A stretch of 64,000 nt of DNA from Sporanaerobium hydrogeniformans (GTDB taxonomy: Bacteria; Bacillota; Clostridia; Lachnospirales; Cellulosilyticaceae): NCBI RefSeq assembly GCF_002735925.1, contig NZ_PEDL01000012.1, forward strand, positions 1-64,000. The letters are read 5' to 3'. A program made the translations under genes and the position numbers. Positions within the stretch are counted from its first letter, which is position 1; the number at the start of each line of letters is the position of its first letter. This document shows, piece after piece, positions 53,520-60,892 of this stretch. The notes under the pieces were generated by a model. The model saw nothing but the letters and a program-made list of their open reading frames with translations. It did no database searches and had not been told where the DNA came from.

Positions 53520-54983
53520 ATGCAAAAGCAAGAGAAATGGATGTTAATAGGGGCTCTTTTGATGGCCTTTGTAGGAGTGGAATGGCTACTTTTTGGTGGC
53601 TTGGGGGTAAGTGTAGTTATTTGTGCTACTATGTATTTCATTTGGCGACTACTAGCTATTCGGCTAATAGGCAGTAAGGTAAATAACAGGAGCTATCTAT
53701 GGTTTATACCAATTGTTTTATGTACCTTGTGTTTTGTACTATTTAGTAATCCAGTACTTAAGGTACTGAATATACTTTTCTTAATAGGTCTTATAGTTGT
53801 GCAGGATATACAGTTGTTTATACGGACAGATAAGGAATTCTTTAGTATAGAAGGAGTTATAGAAGTCTTAAATTTAGGTGTACATTTACCCTTTGATTAT
53901 ATGAATATGCCTAAAGAATGGCTAAAAGCAAGTGCTGGAGATGAAAAAAAAGAGTGGTTCCAAGCAGTAGGTAAAGTTTTCTTGGGACTACTTATTGCAG
54001 TCCCTTTCATAGGTATACTGATCATTTTATTGGCAAGTGCAGATGCAGCCTTTAATGGGATGTTGGAATTCATTTTTGAACATATAAATCTTAGGTGGAC
54101 TGAACTTATTATTAAGTTACCTCTTATGCTCTTTAGCTTTTTCTTTTTTATAAGCTACTTTTATGGCTTACAACACAAAAAAGAAAAAGAGGGAGTAATG
54201 AGAAAAGAGGAAAGTTCCACCAAGCCCTGTCTAGACTTTATTGTGGTAGGAACTGTAGCAACATTATTCTGCTTAGTTTATGTGGTCTTTTGCTTCTCAC
54301 AGCTAGCTTATTTTATTTCTGCTTTTAGTGGGATTTTACCAAGCGATTTTACATATGCGGAGTACGCTAGAAGAGGTTTCTTTGAAACACTCCCACTTAC
54401 CTTGTTTAATCTTGCTATGCTTTCCATACTAAGTTATATGAGTAAATGGGTAGAAGGCAATAAGAAAAGATATGTAAAGGGAATGATGGGGTTTATTACA
54501 GGCTTTACACTATTTTTGGTTGTTTGTGCTCTTTCTAAAATGGGAATGTATATGCAAGAATATGGCTTAACTTTAAAAAGAGTATATGTAGCTTGGTTTT
54601 TAAGTTTTATTATAGTGATTACCTTATTGATATTTATCAAACTATGGTATAAAAAGATAAATCTTATAAAAAGTATTGTTATAGCCTTTATAGTAATGTA
54701 CCTGGGACTTAATTATTTAAATGTGGATTACCTTGTTGCCAAACAAAATATTTATCTCTATCAATCCGGTAAAACAGAAACACTGAGCTTTTGTTTTTAT
54801 TTGAGTACCAGTGCAATGGGTCCGGTAATAGAGCTGATTAATGAAAGTCCTGAGCCCAATGAAAATGCTACTAATCTTATGCGGGATTTAAAGAAACAGA
54901 TGGAGCATAAGACATGGGAGAGTTGGAATTTAGCGGATTATAAAGCAAATAAGTTGTTTATAGAACATGAAATGATAAAATAA
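53520..54983 (+). CDS. DUF4173/DUF4153-type multi-pass membrane protein
   Basis: A 487-aa protein with about 11-12 hydrophobic segments. The YAEYARRGFFETLPL motif near 285 is the hallmark of the DUF4173 group. It starts 2 nt after the XRE gene behind AAGGGGGA, so the three genes form one operon. A soluble C-terminal tail (about 425-487) follows the last helix. The role is unknown; association with a regulator and DUF2975 suggests a membrane-state sensor module, but that is inference. Confidence 0.8.
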   Translation: MQKQEKWMLIGALLMAFVGVEWLLFGGLGVSVVICATMYFIWRLLAIRLIGSKVNNRSYLWFIPIVLCTLCFVLFSNPVLKVLNILFLIGLIVVQDIQLFIRTDKEFFSIEGVIEVLNLGVHLPFDYMNMPKEWLKASAGDEKKEWFQAVGKVFLGLLIAVPFIGILIILLASADAAFNGMLEFIFEHINLRWTELIIKLPLMLFSFFFFISYFYGLQHKKEKEGVMRKEESSTKPCLDFIVVGTVATLFCLVYVVFCFSQLAYFISAFSGILPSDFTYAEYARRGFFETLPLTLFNLAMLSILSYMSKWVEGNKKRYVKGMMGFITGFTLFLVVCALSKMGMYMQEYGLTLKRVYVAWFLSFIIVITLLIFIKLWYKKINLIKSIVIAFIVMYLGLNYLNVDYLVAKQNIYLYQSGKTETLSFCFYLSTSAMGPVIELINESPEPNENATNLMRDLKKQMEHKTWESWNLADYKANKLFIEHEMIK

Positions 54984-54988
54984 TAAAC

Positions 54989-55022
54989 AGCACATAGATT
55001 GTAAAGTAATCTATGTGCTTTT
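54989..55022. terminator. Bidirectional terminator
   Basis: AGCACATAGATT (54989?-55000 region) pairs perfectly with AATCTATGTGCT (55008-55019), followed by TTTTAT on +. It lies between the convergent DUF4173 and argC genes; on the minus strand a T-rich stretch also follows. Confidence 0.82.
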
Positions 55023-55044
55023 ATAAAGTTAAAAGGAAGGGGCT

Positions 55045-56016
55045 TTAAATAAGGCTAATGGTCTCATCTAAACCAAGCATAATATTCATATTTTGAATGG
55101 CTGCTCCAGAGGCACCTTTTCCTAAGTTATCAAGGCGAGTATAAAGCATGATTTGCTCATCGTTCCCAAAGACGAAAAGCTCTGCCATGTTGGTATCATT
55201 GCAAGCAATTGGATTGAAGAAGTTAGAATCTAGGCATTTTGCTTTGTCAAAGGGCATTACTTTGACGAAGTTTTGATTTTTATAATAATGTGCTAAAAAG
55301 CTATGGACATCTTGAGGCGTAAGCTTTTGTGTCAAGAGTCTTGTATGTAAAGGTGTGGCAACAGCTAACCCTTTATAATAGTTGCAGATAATAGGGGTGA
55401 AAATAGGTGCAAAATCTAAACCTACCCTTTGCTGCATTTCAGGAATATGTTTATGTGTAAGACCTAGGGCATAAGGGCGAGGACTACTGTGATAAGGGTA
55501 AAGTGTTTGGCAGTCAGAAGCTTCATATTCAGCAATGACTGCTTTTCCTGCACCACTATAACCAGAAATTCCATGAGAGGTAATAGGATAATAACTGGGT
55601 ACGAGTCCTTCCTTTACAAGTGGGTAAAGAGGTAAGATAAAGGCACTTGCATAGCAGCCAGGAACACTTGTGCGATTAGAATGAGCAATGGCTTCTTTAG
55701 AGGCTGTACTAAGCTCAGGAATACCGTAGGTCCAATTAGAGTGAAGGCGATGCGCTGTACTGGCATCAATGATTTTGGTTCGATTATTAGAAGGTTCTAA
55801 AAGAGATACGGCTTCTAGAGAGGCTGCATCAGGCAAACATAAAAAGACCACATCTGCTTCATTAATAAGAGTCTTTCGGGTAGCTAAATCTTTACGTTTA
55901 TCTTCATCGATTTTTAAAATATCTACAAAAGGATGGCGAAGAAGACGTTCATTAATTTGAAGTCCAGTCGTTCCAGCTTGACCATCTACATAAACTTTAT
56001 ATTTTTTAGATTCCAT
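55045..56016 (-). CDS. argC: N-acetyl-gamma-glutamyl-phosphate reductase, type 2
   Basis: A 323-aa NADP-dependent reductase of arginine synthesis. It shows VDGQAGTTGLQI (dinucleotide loop), FLCLPDAAS, catalytic Cys in VPGCYASAF, and GISGYSGAG. The length and the DGQAGTTG start match the shorter type 2 class rather than the type 1 class with about 345 residues. No other arg gene is near, so it is an orphan of the pathway here. The ATG has AAGGAAG upstream on the minus strand. Confidence 0.92.
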   Translation of the reverse strand: MESKKYKVYVDGQAGTTGLQINERLLRHPFVDILKIDEDKRKDLATRKTLINEADVVFLCLPDAASLEAVSLLEPSNNRTKIIDASTAHRLHSNWTYGIPELSTASKEAIAHSNRTSVPGCYASAFILPLYPLVKEGLVPSYYPITSHGISGYSGAGKAVIAEYEASDCQTLYPYHSSPRPYALGLTHKHIPEMQQRVGLDFAPIFTPIICNYYKGLAVATPLHTRLLTQKLTPQDVHSFLAHYYKNQNFVKVMPFDKAKCLDSNFFNPIACNDTNMAELFVFGNDEQIMLYTRLDNLGKGASGAAIQNMNIMLGLDETISLI

Positions 56017-56252
56017 ACAATCACTTCCTTGTGAATAAAAATTTATTATAGCTTATAATTATACATATTAGCATCATTTTAAGAGTATTTCAACTAAATA
56101 ATCAATTTAAATAAAGCAAAGGAGTTTATTATTTGACCAGTCACTTATAAATATGTTATTATTTTCAATAATATAAAAGAAGATGGGGTAGGATAACAAA
56201 GAGATATGTAGTGAAAGCTATAAAAGATCAATTACGTAAGGAGGAAACATGA

Positions 56253-57788
56253 ATGAAAAAGATACTCAGTAAAATATTTAATAGGTTAACGATTATTGGG
56301 TTACTTATTTTATTGCAACTGGGAATACTCATACAGGTCATTTGGAAACTTAGTAATTATTTTGTTTATTTTTATGCACTATGTGTCATTATTAGTTTTA
56401 TAGTGGTACTCTATTTAATCAATCGTCAGGATAATCCCTCTTATAAGCTGGCATGGGCTATTCCTATTTTGCTTTTTCCTGTTTTTGGTGGGATTTTTTA
56501 TATCTGGGCAGGTCGTACAAGACTAACTAGAAAAGTTAAGAAAAGTATGGTTCCTATTTATGAACAAGCCCTATTATTCTTGCATCAAGATAAGGAGATT
56601 GTAAAGGAGCTTGAGCAGCAAGATAAGCGTATAGCCAATCAATCTAGTTATATTTATAACTTTTCAACCTATCCTATTTATAAGCAGACAACAACAAAGT
56701 ATCTTTCTCCTGGAGAAGTTTTTTTTGAGAGCTTAAAGGAAGACCTTAGGAAGGCTAAGCATTTTATCTTTATGCAATATTTTATTATTGAAGAAGGTGA
56801 AATGTGGGAGAGCTTACTAGATATTATGTTAGAGAAAGTAAAAGAAGGGGTAGAGGTTCGTCTCATTTATGATGACTTAGGCTGTGTCAATACATTACCT
56901 TATAGGTACAATGAGCGTTTAGAGAAGCTCGGTATAAAGACCCGAGTATTCAATCCTTTCGTTCCAGCTCTTTCTGCGATGATGAATAATAGAGATCATA
57001 GGAAGATTACAATTGTAGATGGGTATATTGGATTTACAGGTGGTGTGAATTTAGCTGATGAATATATTAATAGGAAAGAACGATTTGGACACTGGAAAGA
57101 TGCAGCTATTCGCATTGAAGGGGAAGCGGTTTGGAATCTAACGATGATGTTTTTGCAAACATGGGATGTTGGAGAAGATAAAATGAGTCAATATGATCTT
57201 TATAAGCCTCATATTTATCATCCAGAAGCTTTTGATGCAGATGGCTATGTGCAGCCTTATGCAGATAGTCCACTTGATGGGGAAACAATTGGAGAAAATG
57301 TTTATATAAATATGATTCATCAGGCTAAGGATTATATTTATATAAACACACCTTACTTAGTGGTAGATAATGAAATGATTACAGCACTTACCTTAGCAGC
57401 TAAAAGTGGGGTAGATGTAAGGATTGTAACACCTCATAAGGAAGATAAATGGTATGTGCATATAGTAACGAGAGCCTACTACTCTCAGCTTATTGAAAAT
57501 GGAGTGAAGATTTATGAATATACACCTGGCTTTATTCATTCTAAAACTTTTGTTGCAGATGATGAGCTAGGCATTGTAGGAACGATTAATATGGACTATC
57601 GTAGTTTATATTTACACTTTGAATGTGCGGCTTGGCTTTACAAAACGCAATCTGTATTGCAAATCAAAGAAGACTTTTTAGAGACACTCAAGGTATGTAC
57701 ACCTATTACCTTAGAAGATACAAAGAAGGTAAGTTGGGGCAAGCGTTTGTTACGTAGCATTTTAAGGCTGTTTGCACCACTTATGTAA
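56253..57788 (+). CDS. cls: Cardiolipin synthase (phospholipase D family)
   Basis: A 511-aa membrane-bound enzyme that joins two phosphatidylglycerol molecules. Two N-terminal membrane helices (about 10-60) are followed by the PLDc_N-type NPSYKLAWAIPILLFPVFGG. Two HKD motifs are present: HRKITIVD with FTGGVNLADEY near 250, and HSKTFVADD with GTINMDYRS near 430. Full length for the bacterial ClsA type. AAGGAGG precedes the ATG. It is a single gene with a terminator. Confidence 0.94.
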   Translation: MKKILSKIFNRLTIIGLLILLQLGILIQVIWKLSNYFVYFYALCVIISFIVVLYLINRQDNPSYKLAWAIPILLFPVFGGIFYIWAGRTRLTRKVKKSMVPIYEQALLFLHQDKEIVKELEQQDKRIANQSSYIYNFSTYPIYKQTTTKYLSPGEVFFESLKEDLRKAKHFIFMQYFIIEEGEMWESLLDIMLEKVKEGVEVRLIYDDLGCVNTLPYRYNERLEKLGIKTRVFNPFVPALSAMMNNRDHRKITIVDGYIGFTGGVNLADEYINRKERFGHWKDAAIRIEGEAVWNLTMMFLQTWDVGEDKMSQYDLYKPHIYHPEAFDADGYVQPYADSPLDGETIGENVYINMIHQAKDYIYINTPYLVVDNEMITALTLAAKSGVDVRIVTPHKEDKWYVHIVTRAYYSQLIENGVKIYEYTPGFIHSKTFVADDELGIVGTINMDYRSLYLHFECAAWLYKTQSVLQIKEDFLETLKVCTPITLEDTKKVSWGKRLLRSILRLFAPLM

Positions 57789-57810
57789 GAAAAATAGCTG
57801 TACCCTATAA

Positions 57811-57856
57811 AACCCTTAGGCTTCTATACAGAAACTAGAAGTCTAAGGGTTTTTAT
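57811..57856. terminator. Bidirectional terminator
   Basis: Bases 57811-57825 pair with 57837-57851 (15 bp, one G-U), followed by TTTATAAGG on +. It lies between the convergent cls and iron alcohol dehydrogenase genes. Confidence 0.82.
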
Positions 57857-57866
57857 AAGGTTTCTT

Positions 57867-59036
57867 TTATTTATAGGAAGCCTCTAAAATAGTTATGCAA
57901 GCTTCATGAGAGATAGGGACAGGATCTACTTCAAATAATCCACCCATAGCTTCTCTTGCATTAGTAGCAAGCTTATCCATCTCATCATAGGTAATACCAT
58001 AGTCACTCATTTTTAATTCATCTACATGACAAGCTTTTTGTAAATCAACAAGAGCTGTTACGAAGTCCATTGGACAAGTAGCATCAGTTTTTCCTAATGC
58101 CTTAGCCATATCAATCATACGTTCATCACAAGTACCAGAGTTTGCAATATAAGTATAATAAGCTTTACTTATCATGATAAGACCTGCACCATGAGGAAGC
58201 TCTGGATGATAAGCACTTAAAGCGTGTTCAAGGGAATGCTCAGAGGTACAACCAGAGGTAGACTCAACCATGCCAGCTAAAGTGTTGGCTAAAGCCACAT
58301 GTGCTCTTGCTTCACTATTCCCGCCATTGTTAACAGCCTCAGCTAAGCTTTTGCCAATAAGTTCGATAGCCTTTAGAGCATATAGATCACTTAGCACATA
58401 AGCTGTTTTATTAATATAACCTTCTGTGCTATGGAAAAGGGCATCAAAGCCTTGGTAAGCGGTTAAGTGAGCTGGGACCGTCATCATAAGCTCTGGATCT
58501 ACGACAGAAAGAACTGGAAAGGTCTTTTCATAGCCAAAACCAATTTTTTCATTAGTATCACTTTTGGTTATAACAGTCCAAGGGTCAGCTTCAGTACCTG
58601 TACCTGCTGTTGTGGTAATGGCTACGATAGGTAAGGGTGCGAAGGGGACAGGAAGCCCCTTGCCTGTTCCGCCAGAGATATAATCCCAATAATCTCCTTC
58701 ATTAGTAGCCATAACGGCAATAGCTTTTGCAGTATCAATACTACTTCCACCACCTAGACCGATAACAAAGTCACAGGCATTTTCTTTAGCTATGGCAGCG
58801 CCTTCCATAACATGTTCTTTGATAGGATTGGGCAGGATTTTATCATATAAAACAGAAGCAACATTTGCTTTAGTAAGTTGGTCTAGAAGCTTATCGAGAT
58901 AGCCGTATTTCTTAATAGAATTGCCGCTGGAGATAACAATTAAAGCTTTTTTACCAGGAAGCTTTTCCTTATGCAAGTTACTAAGTTGTCCTTTTCCGAA
59001 TAAAATTTTGGTTGGAATGTAATAATTAAAAAACAT
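57867..59036 (-). CDS. Iron-containing alcohol dehydrogenase
   Basis: A 389-aa group III alcohol dehydrogenase that interconverts alcohols and aldehydes with NAD(P)H. It has the N-terminal FNYYIPTKILFGKGQ, the cofactor motif GGGSSIDTAKA, and the metal-binding set Asp/His in FDALFHSTEGY, SEHSLEHALSAYHPELPHG (His residues of the iron site). AGGAGG precedes the ATG. It is a single-gene unit. The glycyl radical dehydratase 1.9 kb away makes 3-hydroxypropanal or propanal a possible substrate, but it resembles several butanol and methanol dehydrogenases as well. Confidence 0.9.
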   Translation of the reverse strand: MFFNYYIPTKILFGKGQLSNLHKEKLPGKKALIVISSGNSIKKYGYLDKLLDQLTKANVASVLYDKILPNPIKEHVMEGAAIAKENACDFVIGLGGGSSIDTAKAIAVMATNEGDYWDYISGGTGKGLPVPFAPLPIVAITTTAGTGTEADPWTVITKSDTNEKIGFGYEKTFPVLSVVDPELMMTVPAHLTAYQGFDALFHSTEGYINKTAYVLSDLYALKAIELIGKSLAEAVNNGGNSEARAHVALANTLAGMVESTSGCTSEHSLEHALSAYHPELPHGAGLIMISKAYYTYIANSGTCDERMIDMAKALGKTDATCPMDFVTALVDLQKACHVDELKMSDYGITYDEMDKLATNAREAMGGLFEVDPVPISHEACITILEASYK

Positions 59037-59271
59037 TGCAAATACCTCCTAAAATTTATAATTGTCATTAAGTTTATTCTACTTGCTAGAGTGAACTCTA
59101 AGTCAAGCTATTTTTTGATTTTATAAAAATAAAATGAAAGTTAACTATTAAACAGGATGAATATTTACAAGAACAATGCTATACTAAAGACAAGAGATTA
59201 AATAGTAAAAGGGAGCAAAAGGTATTTTTAAGTAGAAAAGAAAAATACATTTTATGGTTTGGAGGAGTTAC

Positions 59272-59667
59272 ATGATTCAGCAATGGGGGAATAGTAGAGA
59301 AAGGAATGGAGTAGAGAGAAGAGAGTCACCGAGATATGCTTGCAATATACCAGCTGTCTTACGTAAAGGGAAAACAAGGCACCAATGTACAATTACTAAT
59401 ATTTCCATGGGTGGAGTAGAGATTCGACTGGATCATAAAGTTAAAGTAGAAGAGTTTATCGTAGATTTTAAACTCAATGATATGGTACTTAGCATTTATT
59501 GTGAGGCTGTGGCTATAAGAGAAAATGAAAACAGTGAACTCATTTTGCATACTAAGTTTCTTATTATACCAACAGAAGTGAGAAAATATTTTACAGACCT
59601 ACTTGTAGCATCAGAGATTAAATTTAGACCCATTTTAAATGCCAATAATGTTCTAAGGATTAAATAG
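59272..59667 (+). CDS. PilZ-domain protein
   Basis: A 131-aa soluble protein consisting mainly of one PilZ domain (about 18-125), the c-di-GMP-binding fold. The binding pattern is visible as RRESPRYAC and ITNISMGGVEIRL. ATG at 59272 follows GGAGGAG; an ATG 18 bases earlier precedes that site. It is a stand-alone gene, perhaps responding to the HD-GYP type enzyme at 1.7 kb. The target process is unknown. Confidence 0.83.
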   Translation: MIQQWGNSRERNGVERRESPRYACNIPAVLRKGKTRHQCTITNISMGGVEIRLDHKVKVEEFIVDFKLNDMVLSIYCEAVAIRENENSELILHTKFLIIPTEVRKYFTDLLVASEIKFRPILNANNVLRIK

Positions 59668-59703
59668 GAAGGCAAAAATGAAATGTAAAGTGTTTTTTAA
59701 AAG

Positions 59704-59752
59704 AAAGGGATAGTACTAACCAAGGTAAAACCTGGTCAGTCGCTATCCCTTT
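59704..59752. terminator. Terminator overlapping the end of the LysR gene
   Basis: AAAGGGATAG (59704-59713) pairs with CTATCCCTTT (about 59743-59752), with a second inner stem ACCAAGGT/ACCTGGT-like. The 3' arm lies within the last codons and stop region of the convergent LysR gene. Confidence 0.65.
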
Positions 59753-60665
59753 TGGTATTTAATGTAGAAGATTTATAAGAAGCAGTTTTTTCTAATATAA
59801 AATTTATAAAAGTTTGAGCTACTAGAGAAAGGGGTGTGTTTTTAGGATAGACCATACCAATAGAACGGGAGTAGCTTGTAAGGGATAAATTGACTTCTAC
59901 AAGTGAGCCTTCTTCCAAATCCTTCTCTACAAAGCTTTTAACAACGGAGGTAATCCCCAGTCCTAGTTTAGCGCACTCAATAAGGAAGTTCATATCACCA
60001 GCAATAACATCAGGTATGATGTGTAAACCTTGCTCCGCAAGTAGCTTTTCTATATAAAGTCTGGTAACACTTTCGTTAGAAAGAAATAAGAAAGTAGCAT
60101 TCTGACAAAGCTCTAGTAAAGAAAAATTTTGGATTGTTTGGTAGTAGGTAGGACTACAAACAAAGATATCTTCTATTTCTTCTATAGAAATGAAATGAAG
60201 CTGCTCATGAAGGGTAGAGGAACTAACAATGGCGAGATCAATATCCCCTTTATTTACTAAAGAAAGGGTATTATGGGTAAGGTCATTGACTAGTTGCAGC
60301 TGAATATGTGGATATTTCTTGATAAAATCCTTTAAATGAGGAAGTAAAAAGTGTGTTCCGAGTGTTTGACTGACACCTAATTTCAAGTGTCCGTCCTCTA
60401 AGTGCTTGAGTTTATGAAGCTGAGTTTCGCCGGCTTTGATTGCTTCAAAGGCTTTTTGGAGGTGAGAATAGAACACACTCCCTTCTGGTGTGAGGGAAAT
60501 ACCTTTAGACTGCCTGTGGAAAAGTTTAATATCTAAAGTATTTTCTAAATTTTTCATTGCTTTACTGATAGCAGGTTGAGAAAGATACAGGGCATCAGCA
60601 GCCTTAGAGAAGCTTTTGTATTCGGCAACAGAATAAAAAATTTCATAGAGATGAAGTTGGGACAC
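59736..60665 (-). CDS. LysR-family transcriptional regulator
   Basis: A 309-aa regulator with an N-terminal winged HTH (about 1-60: FYSVAEYKSFSKAADALYLS, then QPAISKAMKNLE) and a C-terminal effector-binding domain (about 90-295). It is divergent from the glycyl radical dehydratase gene across 227 nt holding a long inverted repeat, so control of that gene is likely. AGGAGG precedes the ATG. The effector is unknown, perhaps a diol or aldehyde. Confidence 0.92.
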   Translation of the reverse strand: MSQLHLYEIFYSVAEYKSFSKAADALYLSQPAISKAMKNLENTLDIKLFHRQSKGISLTPEGSVFYSHLQKAFEAIKAGETQLHKLKHLEDGHLKLGVSQTLGTHFLLPHLKDFIKKYPHIQLQLVNDLTHNTLSLVNKGDIDLAIVSSSTLHEQLHFISIEEIEDIFVCSPTYYQTIQNFSLLELCQNATFLFLSNESVTRLYIEKLLAEQGLHIIPDVIAGDMNFLIECAKLGLGITSVVKSFVEKDLEEGSLVEVNLSLTSYSRSIGMVYPKNTPLSLVAQTFINFILEKTASYKSSTLNTKRDSD

Positions 60666-60681
60666 ATCAGTACCTCCTTTT

Positions 60682-60715
60682 ATCTATTTTGTATTAGTCT
60701 TAGTATAAAATAGAT
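60682..60715. promoter_or_regulatory. LysR-type operator
   Basis: ATCTATTTTGTA (60682-60693) and TATAAAATAGAT (60704-60715) form an inverted repeat with one mismatch and a 10-nt spacer, 17-50 nt from the LysR start. The size and place fit a LysR autoregulatory and activator site. Confidence 0.6.
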
Positions 60716-60892
60716 TGTTGCAAATGGCTAACATATTTTAAACAAACTCTTTTTTACTTTGTTTGTGTGGTTTTAGTTGAGTTTATGTTGAAAGTATAGT
60801 AAAATAGTGATACAAACAAAAATAAACAGATGAAATAACTTCACGTTTATGATGTGAAGAGAATATAAAATAATAAGAGGAAGGATGTTAAT

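Noticed and set aside
53063-53641. Several minus-strand open frames under the DUF2975/XRE/DUF4173 genes
   Set aside because: They are antisense shadows of an operon with good ribosome sites; no family features seen.
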